Shown: positions 48,038-56,560, numbered from the stretch's first letter. The stretch: DNA of 64,000 bases from Symbiodinium microadriaticum (GCA_001939145.1 LSRX01000064.1:493119-557118), one strand, 5' to 3'. Program-made: numbers and translations. The notes: generated by a model from the sequence alone, not told the origin.

Positions 48038-48458
48038 TATTAACTTGCAGATGTCAGCCCCCCTAAACCCTAAACCCCTAAACCACTAAACCCTAAACCC
48101 TAAGCCTGTTGCCTCGGAAATCTGCAGTCTGAAGACGCTAGAGAAGTCAGGTTCACCGAGAAGAGTCAGGCCCGGGATTTCCCGGAGATGGTTCGGGGCT
48201 TCAATGCTTAGGGGCTGGGTACCCTGCCCAAAAAAGGCTCACCTTTGAACTTTTGGAGGATAAAATAACATAATATAACATACATAATATAATAAAGTAT
48301 AATATAACATAACATAATATAACATACTATAATATAATATAATAAAAGCCCCAGAAGGTTATAAAGGCTACCTACTCAACCCCGAAGAGAAATTGGAGCA
48401 AGGTCGTGGGGCATGTTCTACGAGAAATATTGCCAGGGAAGATAAGGGAATATCATGT
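48038..48458. other. Intergenic DNA with (ATAAC)-type AT repeat
   Basis: CCCTAAA at 48,062-48,105 and an AT-rich run of ATAAC/ATAAT units at 48,262-48,345. Confidence 0.6.
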
Positions 48459-48557
48459 GGGTAATTCTATAATTTAGGGTCTCTTTGTAGGTCCCACAAT
48501 AGTACGGCACCCTTATACAAAGAACCCACAAAGGGACTCTAACTTAGAGAACTACCC
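48459..48557. mobile_element. TIR mini-element, family D
   Basis: GGGTAATTCTATAATTTAGG pairs with CTTAGAGAACTACCC. Inner TAGTACGGCACCCTTATA is the family word. Its right arm is also the start of a 556-bp duplicated segment. Confidence 0.8.
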
Positions 48558-49099
48558 ATGCTAAAAAGTTGGGGCTTCTGTATTCGAACGAGGGTTTAGG
48601 CATTGTCATCACGCAGTAGTTGCTGCCTTGCCTTGGCAGCAGGCTTGATTGCAGTTGCGATTGTACCCATAAGCTAGTGAAGCCAATCTGCGACTGCGAC
48701 TATAATTGTGAGTTGAGCAAGACCCGTTGCTCATGCTAGCAATCGTAATGCACATGAAAACCGAACGCAATTATTTTTGAAAGGATTTTCAGCCAGAATC
48801 ACAATGCAACACTGGCCCTAAACCCTAAACCGTTTATAGGTGCTAGTAACTATGGTAGCCCCCCCTGTAAGCGCTGAACCCGCCGACCCCCCCTTCCGCA
48901 ATCTGTAACTCCCATACATGAAACCTCAGAGACCAAAAACCTACACCCTGAATAGAATAGACAAAAGTCCGATTTTGAGGAACCTGTTCAAGTTTGCTTT
49001 CTTTCTTGCAGAACGTTGTCGAAATCTTGACAAGAGCCGGGACATACTCACACCCCCCAGCAGAAAACTCTCTCTGTATGTACATCATTTATAAGAAGG
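48544..49099. repeat. 556-bp direct duplication, copy 1
   Basis: Appears base-for-base the same as 49,649-50,204 (offset 1,105). It includes an 81-codon minus frame (48,843-49,088) that is identical in both copies, but I see no domain in it and do not call it a gene. The left boundary lies within the right arm of a family D element. Confidence 0.9.
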
Positions 49100-49570
49100 T
49101 AATAATACTTGTTTGTAGATCTATCTAGCTACAAACAGTCCGTAAAGGAAATGACTCGTATCTAGAATTACAACGAATATGGGCAGCACTCGTATGACCA
49201 GGTGTCCGTGCACCTTTGCCTTTCAGGAAAATGCCATCATCGGCCGAGAGGCACAAGCAAAGCTCCCATGCGACAGGGAGGAGGCTTGGAGCTACTGCTG
49301 CGATTTAAGGCTTGAGGGTGCAGGATTAGACGGGCTGTACGGTGGGGATTTATGGCCTTAGGGTTAAGAGCCTTTTTTTCTTAAGGATATCCCCTTATAA
49401 ACTCTAAACCCTAAATCATATCTACCTTTAGGGCTTGAGGGTTGAGGGGGAGGGCTCGGACATGGGGGTGCAGTGTTTGCATCTCAGTGTGGGCCCCCCG
49501 GGGTCGGTGGCGCTGTCAAACCTATACCTGTCGTGGAGTTAAGAGTTTAGGGTTTAGGGTTTAGGGATTA
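49100..49570. other. Spacer between duplicated segments
   Basis: Unique sequence with TTTAGGG units near 49,540-49,567. No gene. Confidence 0.5.
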
Positions 49571-49662
49571 GTGTAGTTCTCTATATCAGGGTATGTTTTA
49601 GGGTCCTTTTTGCTGTGCTATGTTTGGATCTAAACAAAGGACATTAATTTAGAGAACTACCC
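49571..49662. mobile_element. TIR mini-element, family D, second allele-like copy
   Basis: GTGTAGTTCTCTATATCAGG at the left and AATTTAGAGAACTACCC at the right. Its left half differs from the 48,459 copy, while its right arm is shared through the duplication. Confidence 0.65.
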
Positions 49663-50204
49663 ATGCTAAAAAGTTGGGGCTTCTGTATTCGAACGAGGGT
49701 TTAGGCATTGTCATCACGCAGTAGTTGCTGCCTTGCCTTGGCAGCAGGCTTGATTGCAGTTGCGATTGTACCCATAAGCTAGTGAAGCCAATCTGCGACT
49801 GCGACTATAATTGTGAGTTGAGCAAGACCCGTTGCTCATGCTAGCAATCGTAATGCACATGAAAACCGAACGCAATTATTTTTGAAAGGATTTTCAGCCA
49901 GAATCACAATGCAACACTGGCCCTAAACCCTAAACCGTTTATAGGTGCTAGTAACTATGGTAGCCCCCCCTGTAAGCGCTGAACCCGCCGACCCCCCCTT
50001 CCGCAATCTGTAACTCCCATACATGAAACCTCAGAGACCAAAAACCTACACCCTGAATAGAATAGACAAAAGTCCGATTTTGAGGAACCTGTTCAAGTTT
50101 GCTTTCTTTCTTGCAGAACGTTGTCGAAATCTTGACAAGAGCCGGGACATACTCACACCCCCCAGCAGAAAACTCTCTCTGTATGTACATCATTTATAAG
50201 AAGG
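49649..50204. repeat. 556-bp direct duplication, copy 2
   Basis: Second copy of 48,544-49,099. Beyond AAGAAGG at the right end the two copies diverge at once (GGTCTTGAG here, TAATAATAC in copy 1). Confidence 0.9.
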
Positions 50205-51252
50205 GTCTTGAGTTTTTAGGGTAAACCCTAACTGCCAAACCCCTCGAAAGTCTGAGTGCCCTGGAATCTTTGAGAGCAGCTGAAGGCGAACTCCTTGAGA
50301 ATCCCTGCGCCGCATCCTTCTTCCTTAAAAATCCTTGCCAGTGGACTCTAACCCTAAACCCTACCTTAACCCAGAAACCCGCCTGTTTAAGGACTTATAT
50401 AAAGAAATCATCAGAAGGAACCCTAAAAAGGTGGGTTCCTTAGGGCCCAGGTAAACCCTAAACCTCTGGATCCTGATCCCAAGCCCTAAATCCAGAGACC
50501 CTGAAATTGAAATGGCCTCGAAACCGCATTCCCGTCGACTGCTGTTTTGCTTTCTCGCTGTAGGCGCCACTTCCGGTCCCCGAAGAGCTACGGCGACGGG
50601 GTTTCTGGTGTTTCGGGCTTTGGGTTTAGGGTTTAGGGGTTTAGGGGTTTAGGGTTTAGGGTATTGGGCTCAGGGTTTAGGGGTTTAGGGGTTTAGGGGT
50701 TTAGGGTTTAGGGTATTGGGCTCAGGGTTTAGGGGTTTAGGGGTTTAGGGGTTTAGGGGTTTAGGGTTTAGGGTATTGGGCTCAGGGTTTAGGGGTTTAG
50801 GGGTTTAGGGGTTTAGGGTTTAGGGGTTTAGGGTTTAGGGTTTAGGGGGCAGGGGGCTTTTCGGACCCTAAACCGTAAACCCTACATCATGAACACAGGG
50901 TTGTCAGGTGCAGAGGTCTGGGGTGTAGCAATTTGCAAGGATAAGGGGAAAGTCTGGCAGCCCTAAACCCTAAACCGTGTAACTCTATAAGCCCTATAAA
51001 CCCTATAAACCCTACACCCTAAACCCTATAAGCCCTATATGCCCTATAAACCCTAAACAGACTTCGTTTAGTGATTGCGGATCCCAGTCTACGCGGTGAG
51101 GGCAAGGCTTTTCGGCCTCAAGGATTACGAGGTGGCAAGATTGCGGGAGCTTTAGGGTCTTAAGGATTTGTAGGGCTTTACGGTTTAGGGGTTTGGGGTT
51201 TAGGGTTTTCGTAGGGCTTAGGGGTTATACCTAGACCCCAAAGAACCTAAAT
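50205..51252. repeat. Higher-order TTTAGGG/TTTAGGGG array and flank
   Basis: At 50,620-50,855, TTTAGGGG (8-mer) and TTTAGGG (7-mer) units are grouped into larger units marked by GTATTGGGCTCA at 50,661, 50,713 and 50,773. CCCTATAAA units lie at 50,985-51,055. 51,228-51,252 is the left arm of an inverted repeat interrupted by the retroelement. Confidence 0.7.
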
Positions 51253-51529
51253 TGTGCGCAAACTAGCCTTCTTGTGACGTAACCGTTCCTAGGTAGCCGC
51301 TGCTCTGTGCATCTTTTCCCTGAGGGATAGGGCTGAGTGACTTGTGAGGCTGTGCATCTTCCACAAAGCTTTTGCCAGCTGATACCGTGCACGATGCTTC
51401 TATAGCCCTTTAGGGCTCCGGATGATTTCTGGGGTGCGCGCAGCAAACCCGGCGCTCACGAACGACCCCCGGCCGGGCATCCGGAAAACAGCAGGTCCGA
51501 TTGCGTTGGATTTGTCTTGACAGTTTTGG
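51253..51529 (+). repeat. Left 277-bp terminal direct repeat
   Basis: Begins TGTGCGCAAACTAGCC and ends TTGACAGTTTTGG, with no difference seen from 56,283-56,559. It holds a small hairpin (AGCCCTTTAGGGCT). I looked for a hammerhead core (CTGANGA ... GAAA) on both strands and found none. Confidence 0.9.
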
Positions 51530-51702
51530 TTCGTGCGAAGTCCTTGACCGGTTGGGTGCTCCCCTGCCTTCGTGGGGTTCCCTCGACTTCGGTGGACTTT
51601 GTTTCGCCCTGCAAGCACGAGTGCTTCTTATCTTGTGCTTTGCGTGGGCTGTTCTGTTGAATCCTTGTACGTATATACATACATGTTTTCGCTGCGCATG
51701 CC

Positions 51703-54700
51703 ATGGGTCGATCTCCTCCCCATGTTGTCGTACTTGCTTGCGTCAGCGTTTGCCGCAGTGCAGAGCGGTTGCCAAACCTTGCAAATCTTGCTGTTGTGCT
51801 GGGCACAAAAACTGTTCACCAACAATCTGTTTTGTTGGCCCAACAGATGGTGCTTAGCACTTGCGACGGCTTTTGTGCAAGACGTCCTCCAAAAGCACTG
51901 TGGAAGGTGCTTACGAGTTGCCAGTTGCTGTTGAAAGCATGGTTATTCCCGGAGGATTCGAAATGGAAGAGAAGCAGCTTGCCTGTTGAGACCCTTTGGT
52001 CTGCGTGTGTTGTGTGCCGTTCCATGTTGTGGTTGTCAGCGAATCGTCGGCTGCGCTGGGCACACAAAGCTGGCTTGTTGCTGGAAGCTGATCATCGTTT
52101 TGCTTTGTGGCGTGATGAAAGGCCCAAGTCATGGACGCAGGCAGATACACGGAAGGCCGTTTGCAGCCTCATGTCCTTGCAACTTGTCGCTGTATTGCCT
52201 GGGCTTGACTGCTTGAACTTGTTCGGCGTGCCACGTGATAACTGTGCTGCGTTGTATGCGTGGGTTGCCCCTTGTGGTTACTATGTCGGCATGGCCTCGT
52301 CTCGAAGACGATGCATTCCTGCGCATGCTGGTGTCGCACAAAGGTGGCTCGAGCACACTGCTTTGCTGCTCCGACAGCAAGCCCGTGATAGCCACCGGCT
52401 GCGGTACAGGTTGATGCGCAAAGCTGCTCCTGATGCCACGTTCTTCTTTGTTTGCCGTGTTGACAGTCGCGCGAGGATTGCTGCTATGGAGCAGTGGGAG
52501 ATCAAAACCCGTAGGCCTGTTGCCAACGCAGGTTGCCAACCTCCTGCTCAATGCTCATGTGGGTCTGACGACACTCGCAGGCGCCGGCCGCCAAAGTTCC
52601 TCCGGCAGTCTCGGGGTAGTGTCGGTCCGTGTGACATTGATGTTGCGTTCCGTGTTGACAATAGTTCGCGTGTTTGTCGGCCCTCCGCTGTCGACACGAG
52701 TGGCTTGCCTTGCTCCGGTGGTTTCGGTGCTATGTATGCCGCCCATATCCAGCGACGCTTTGTGTCGTCAGGCGTGCTTGGGCCGGTTGATATCTATGCC
52801 CCTTGCAATCCGGTCTTGCTGGCAACCTGGTGTGGTACCAAAGATGCTGTCATGGATTGGCCGTTGCTGCGTCGCAAGTGGGGCTCGGGGTGCCCTCCTG
52901 CTGCTTTGTCTCGTTTTGTAAGCAAAATCACCGGCAAAGGCAGAAAGGCTGTGGCGACGAGGCGCATAAACGCTGCTTTAGTGGCCAGAGGCCTGCCACG
53001 CATAGCTGGTTGCGTGTGCCATGTCCCGCACTGCTGCCCTACAGGTGTGGTCAAGTCCGCCTTGTATGCTTGTCTGGGAACCGCGAAAACTGACTGGAAC
53101 CAACAGGAACGTTCATGGGCATTGTCGCACGTGCGTTTTGTTGCTTCTGCTCCGCACAAGTTCCGGGAGCAATGGAATGCTCCTCGTGTGTGCAAGGACT
53201 TGCGCTGCAATGACGTGCAAAATGATTTTTGCCTTGACGCTTTTACGGGCTTGCATCGTGTCGAAAAGGTTTGGGACATTGAGTTGAGAACCTCGGTGGT
53301 TGATGATTTGCAAAGTGTTGCGACTTGCGTGCGTGACTGTTGCTCCAAGCTAGGGGTTAGGTCTGACAAGGCGGTTGCTTTTGCGCAAGAACGACTGCGT
53401 GCGAACCCTGCGTACGCAAAGGCACGCGCTATAAAGCAAAAGTCAGTGGAGTCGTATCGTGCCTATACGAGTGACATGCACCGCTGCCCTGGCCAAGCGC
53501 TTGTTCCTGATGACAAGCTTAAAAAGTACATGTGGTTGCTCCCTGCCAAATTGTACTGCCAGCTTGTTTGGTACTTTGCGCTGCTTGCGCCCACCTGGTT
53601 TCGGTGTTACTTGTCAGTCCAGGAAGCTAATGCTTGGTGCCTGTGGGTGTTGGACTCCCTGCTCAGTGTTCGCATGAAGGCTTTTGTGCGTTTCAGCAGA
53701 TATAAGTTCATACTGCCTTACGTGTATGGCACTTTGAAAGCAAAGTGCTTCTCGGATGGGGCACGTTCGTGCAAGAAGTTTGGCCACAGTTGCATTCGCA
53801 AAGTTGTCAGTTGTGCACGCTGGCCTTGCCGGACCCGCTGGAGGTTCGTACACAAAGCACTGGAGATGCTGGCTCAAGAGTTCCTTGACGGTGACGAAGT
53901 TTGGGGTTTGAAGGATGCTGCTTGCGTTGTTGACAGAAGGTTGTCAGTTGCCCGTGTCGCTGCAGGGCACTGTAAGTGCCAACGTTGCTTGCAGAGTAAG
54001 CCCAAGGTGGTTGCTTTTTCGGCCGATGCAGGGCAATTCTTCGAGACTGTGCCTCCTTCGGTGGCCATCCATGCTGCCCGCACGTTGATACGAAGAGCTC
54101 AAGCCATAAGTGGAAAGGATACTGTGACTGTCACTCGTGGCAAGAAGAAAAGACATGCTTTTGTCGGCGGGTCCGTTTTTGCATTCGACCCCTCTTCTTT
54201 CAGGTTCCTCTTAGTGGACCTTTTGCTCGCCCTCACTGCGTGCATGCTGCTCGGGTTGTGTTGTGTCGGGGATGCTTGTTTCCGTCTCAGAGGCCTGCCT
54301 ATCGGCGGGCTTCTGAGCAAAGTGGCTGCCAGTCTGGTGCTTGGCCTCGAAGAAGAGGCATGGGCTCACAACCCTGCTTTGCGAAGTCATTTTGGCTACG
54401 CTACCACTTCTTCTGCTTGTCGGTTCGAAGTGGCTTGTGCTAGGTATGTGGATGATGTGTTCTGGGCCTCAGGGGTTTACTGCAAAAAGTGTCTGTTGCA
54501 TGCCCTTGACCTCGTGTATTCGGTGAAGTTTGACCTTGCTTCCGCTGGTGACAAAGTTGCTTGGCTTGACTTGGTCTTGAACGTTGCCTGTCTGAAGTGG
54601 GAGATGTTGCCCAAGGAGCTGGTCTTCCCTCCACCATGGGGAGCTGTGTGTGGTTACTTGAGGATGTTCCTTTTGGGCAGATTTCACCGTTGGAACGAAG

Positions 54701-54879
54701 TTGGCTTGGACGATCTTGCTTGGTTTGATGCTGTTGCCCACGTGTTAAAACGCTTGCATGAGGCTGATTGGCCGCCTAAGACGGTCCGGGCTGCGCTCTT
54801 CCAGAGCCGACACGTGGTGAGCCAAAGGCGTCAGGGTTATCTGCTTCGGGTCTTCCGCTGCCTGTGGTTGTCCCGGTAA
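51703..54879 (+). CDS. GIY-YIG / reverse transcriptase polyprotein (ORF1)
   Basis: A 1,058-residue protein expected to copy the element RNA and nick target DNA. The N-terminal nuclease-like domain has L184-Y185 and Y194-V195-G196 as the GIY and YIG parts, then conserved-looking R/H positions, E263/E266 and N275 (AMEQWEIKTRRPVANAG). Cys-rich patches follow (C278, C284, C286). The RT core has motif A FSADAGQFFE (D775), motif B RGLPIGGLLSKVAASL (863-878), motif C YVDD (915-918) and a WLDLVLNV segment downstream. K/R-rich stretches before motif A (about 680-730) are likely RT fingers. The start is the first ATG after an in-frame TGA at 51,658. The frame is intact, with no intron needed. No RNase H or integrase is visible. 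Telomerase and group II intron RTs share motifs A-C but lack this nuclease. Confidence 0.88.
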   Translation: MGRSPPHVVVLACVSVCRSAERLPNLANLAVVLGTKTVHQQSVLLAQQMVLSTCDGFCARRPPKALWKVLTSCQLLLKAWLFPEDSKWKRSSLPVETLWSACVVCRSMLWLSANRRLRWAHKAGLLLEADHRFALWRDERPKSWTQADTRKAVCSLMSLQLVAVLPGLDCLNLFGVPRDNCAALYAWVAPCGYYVGMASSRRRCIPAHAGVAQRWLEHTALLLRQQARDSHRLRYRLMRKAAPDATFFFVCRVDSRARIAAMEQWEIKTRRPVANAGCQPPAQCSCGSDDTRRRRPPKFLRQSRGSVGPCDIDVAFRVDNSSRVCRPSAVDTSGLPCSGGFGAMYAAHIQRRFVSSGVLGPVDIYAPCNPVLLATWCGTKDAVMDWPLLRRKWGSGCPPAALSRFVSKITGKGRKAVATRRINAALVARGLPRIAGCVCHVPHCCPTGVVKSALYACLGTAKTDWNQQERSWALSHVRFVASAPHKFREQWNAPRVCKDLRCNDVQNDFCLDAFTGLHRVEKVWDIELRTSVVDDLQSVATCVRDCCSKLGVRSDKAVAFAQERLRANPAYAKARAIKQKSVESYRAYTSDMHRCPGQALVPDDKLKKYMWLLPAKLYCQLVWYFALLAPTWFRCYLSVQEANAWCLWVLDSLLSVRMKAFVRFSRYKFILPYVYGTLKAKCFSDGARSCKKFGHSCIRKVVSCARWPCRTRWRFVHKALEMLAQEFLDGDEVWGLKDAACVVDRRLSVARVAAGHCKCQRCLQSKPKVVAFSADAGQFFETVPPSVAIHAARTLIRRAQAISGKDTVTVTRGKKKRHAFVGGSVFAFDPSSFRFLLVDLLLALTACMLLGLCCVGDACFRLRGLPIGGLLSKVAASLVLGLEEEAWAHNPALRSHFGYATTSSACRFEVACARYVDDVFWASGVYCKKCLLHALDLVYSVKFDLASAGDKVAWLDLVLNVACLKWEMLPKELVFPPPWGAVCGYLRMFLLGRFHRWNEVGLDDLAWFDAVAHVLKRLHEADWPPKTVRAALFQSRHVVSQRRQGYLLRVFRCLWLSR

Positions 54880-55048
54880 TTTGACCCTGCACACTTCGGT
54901 TTTTGGTGACTGCATGACTTGTTTGCGCAATGCTGCCTCTTTTCCTGGTAGCGATGGACCTCGCTGCGTTCTCCGCTGCCCGGTTGAGGTGTTGTTTTGA
55001 TGCTGCTAGGTTTTGGCTGCGCACGCCTGCCTGTAGCTTCCTCTCCGC

Positions 55049-55879
55049 ATGCCATGGACCTCGCCATGCGCGTGGTTTGGTTGGCCGTGCTTTTGTCGAG
55101 CCTGCCAGCACTGGCCATGCAGCGCGGCTCTGGTTATGGTAAAGGCTCTCAAGGAGGCAAGCCTCGCTACTGGGGCACAGGACGGGGGAATGGCTATTGG
55201 ATATGGTTCTTCGTATGAGTATGGCCACGACTCATCGCATGGTTGGCACAGAGGCCCGAGCAACATGGACATTTTGATTGAGGAGGTGAGAGGCCTGGCA
55301 AGTCTGCACCGCAAGTCCAAAAAGTCCAAAGCTAGAGCTTCTTCGTCAGGTTCCTCCAGCTCGCCTTCCGAGTCTCCGCAGGCTAAGAGAAAGTCAAAGA
55401 AGGCCAAGGTCAAGAAAGAAAAACGACGTCGTGAAGAGAACTCCCGCGCCGTCTCTCCTGGCCTCGACTCCGCAGAGAAAAAAGAGTTGCAAGACTTCAG
55501 ACGACAAGCCGAGCTGGAGAAGCTTCGTGCAGAGATCCGTGCCTCTTTGGAAGGAAGTGCTCCGCCAGAGAAGCTGCCTCAAAAGGAGGCTCCATCCACC
55601 CCGAAGCCAGGCCGCAGCAGCTCAACAAAAGATGTGCTCACTCCAAAGACATCCCGCTTGGTGGGTGCAGAGGCTAGGCTCTTCCAGGACGGAGGTGTCA
55701 AGCAGCTGGTGGGAAACAGTTGCTCTTCCTGGCAGCAGGTGTCGGAGGAGCTTGCCACTCACAGTTTGCCTGACATCAAGTGCCTGCTCAAGCAGCTACG
55801 CCCCGACGAGAACATCCCTCGCTCCAAAGCCGAAGTACTCCGCGAAGTGACAGCTGTGCTACAGGACCGGACAGCGTGA
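55049..55879 (+). CDS. Basic coiled-coil accessory protein (ORF2)
   Basis: 276 codons, 169 bp after ORF1. Not recognised as a known family. Residues about 85-135 are rich in Lys, Arg and Ser (RKSKKSKARASSSGSSSS, then AKRKSKKAKVKKEKRRR), which suggests nucleic-acid binding and nuclear entry. Residues about 140-170 form a probable coiled coil (EKKELQDFRRQAELEKLRAE). The C-terminus (LPDIKCLLKQLRPDENIP, then SKAEVLREVTAVL) has the spacing of a small SAP-like helical fold, which is only a guess. The first ~50 residues look less protein-like than the overlapping frame, so the true N-terminus may come from the other frame by a +1 shift near the GGGGG at about 55,183-55,187. A nucleocapsid-like role is inference. 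Confidence 0.6.
   Translation: MPWTSPCAWFGWPCFCRACQHWPCSAALVMVKALKEASLATGAQDGGMAIGYGSSYEYGHDSSHGWHRGPSNMDILIEEVRGLASLHRKSKKSKARASSSGSSSSPSESPQAKRKSKKAKVKKEKRRREENSRAVSPGLDSAEKKELQDFRRQAELEKLRAEIRASLEGSAPPEKLPQKEAPSTPKPGRSSSTKDVLTPKTSRLVGAEARLFQDGGVKQLVGNSCSSWQQVSEELATHSLPDIKCLLKQLRPDENIPRSKAEVLREVTAVLQDRTA
55054..55218 (+). CDS. Short overlapping frame, possible ORF2 N-terminus
   Basis: 54 codons in the frame one base behind ORF2. It reads MDLAMRVVWLAVLLSSLPAL (hydrophobic, signal-like), then a Gly/Arg-rich part (MQRGSGYGKGSQGGKPRYWG), and stops soon after the GGGGG run. The Gly-rich text flows naturally into the Gly/Tyr/Ser text of ORF2 (GYGSSYEYGHDSSHGW) if a +1 shift occurs there. It could be frameshifted expression, a mutation, or coincidence. 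Confidence 0.35.
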   Translation: MDLAMRVVWLAVLLSSLPALAMQRGSGYGKGSQGGKPRYWGTGRGNGYWIWFFV

Positions 55880-55882
55880 GGA

Positions 55883-56158
55883 ATGCAGTCGGCATTCTTG
55901 CAGAGTCTTGGAATAAATGCTTGGCTATTCGGTGCTGTATCGTTCGTCCTTGTTTGGACAGCGGTGGTTGCAGCGATGGCTTTCTGGACAGGCACGTTTC
56001 AGACTCAAAGCTTGGTGCCTGCTTTTCTCTACCGGCCATGGAAGTATTGCGAAGCCTTGTACATCCTCGGCTGGCAGGAGAGGCAGTTCTCATCATTCGT
56101 GGAGACTATATGTTCGGCATTCCCATCCTTTCTGCGTCTACAGGGGCGGGTTTTCTGA
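55883..56158 (+). CDS. Small membrane-segment ORF after in-frame TGA (ORF3)
   Basis: 91 codons in the same frame as ORF2, separated from it only by TGA-GGA. One strongly hydrophobic stretch (WLFGAVSFVLVWTAVVAAMA, about 14-33) suggests a membrane helix. It may be a separate ORF, a readthrough extension of ORF2, or a part detached by a nonsense mutation. No family recognised. Confidence 0.4.
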   Translation: MQSAFLQSLGINAWLFGAVSFVLVWTAVVAAMAFWTGTFQTQSLVPAFLYRPWKYCEALYILGWQERQFSSFVETICSAFPSFLRLQGRVF

Positions 56159-56307
56159 TCCTCTCCGTATTCGTTAGCTTTGCGAAGCCAAAGCCTGTTC
56201 GTCACGTGCTAAAGAGGCTTCTTCTTACTCCACCGAGGGGCCCACCCTGTCCAAGAGAGATAGAGGGGGACAGTTTTGAAGCTGTGCGCAAACTAGCCTT
56301 CTTGTGA
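56038..56307 (+). CDS. Alternative overlapping frame ending in right repeat
   Basis: From ATG at 56,038 a 89-residue frame overlaps ORF3 and ends inside the right terminal repeat (SFEAVRKLAFL, stop at 56,307). It has a hydrophobic run (GIPILSASTGAGFLILSVFV) followed by a basic tail. Only one of this frame and ORF3 is likely to be real. I cannot decide which. Confidence 0.3.
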   Translation: MEVLRSLVHPRLAGEAVLIIRGDYMFGIPILSASTGAGFLILSVFVSFAKPKPVRHVLKRLLLTPPRGPPCPREIEGDSFEAVRKLAFL

Positions 56308-56559
56308 CGTAACCGTTCCTAGGTAGCCGCTGCTCTGTGCATCTTTTCCCTGAGGGATAGGGCTGAGTGACTTGTGAGGCTGTGCATCTTCCACAAAGCT
56401 TTTGCCAGCTGATACCGTGCACGATGCTTCTATAGCCCTTTAGGGCTCCGGATGATTTCTGGGGTGCGCGCAGCAAACCCGGCGCTCACGAACGACCCCC
56501 GGCCGGGCATCCGGAAAACAGCAGGTCCGATTGCGTTGGATTTGTCTTGACAGTTTTGG
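56283..56559 (+). repeat. Right 277-bp terminal direct repeat
   Basis: Matches 51,253-51,529 at every base I compared (offset 5,030). It stops exactly at a single N, so the repeat could extend further in the genome. Confidence 0.9.
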
Positions 56560-56560
56560 N
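56560..56560. other. Single-N assembly join
   Basis: Marks a scaffold join at the right end of the retroelement. The flank beyond may not be contiguous. Confidence 1.

Larger units (their letters stand above)
51253..56559 (+). mobile_element. Penelope-like retroelement with terminal direct repeats
   Basis: A 5,307-bp unit made of a 277-bp direct repeat, a 173-bp leader, ORF1 (GIY-YIG nuclease-like plus reverse transcriptase), ORF2 (basic, coiled coil), ORF3 (membrane segment) and the second 277-bp repeat. LTR retrotransposons also have direct terminal repeats, but ORF1 shows no protease, integrase, RNase H or tyrosine recombinase motif. GIY-YIG plus RT is the signature of Penelope-like elements, which carry LTR-like repeats of their own. 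In most Penelope-like families the nuclease is C-terminal. Here it is N-terminal, as reported for the permuted Chlamys/Naiad-type clades. The right edge meets a gap N, so the exact end and target-site duplication are unknown. Confidence 0.8.

Noticed and set aside
48843-50193. Two identical 81-codon minus-strand frames
   Set aside because: The identity comes from the 556-bp DNA duplication, not from protein conservation. No domain is seen.
51253-51529. Hammerhead ribozyme in the terminal repeat
   Set aside because: Many Penelope-like elements carry one, but neither strand shows the CTGANGA and GAAA core words in the needed order.
51703-54879. Opposite-strand and shifted frames across ORF1
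   Set aside because: They are shadows of a GC-biased long ORF. None spans a known motif.
51253-56559. LTR retrotransposon or DIRS element
   Set aside because: Direct terminal repeats fit, but no protease, RNase H, integrase or tyrosine recombinase motif is present, while a GIY-YIG-like domain is.
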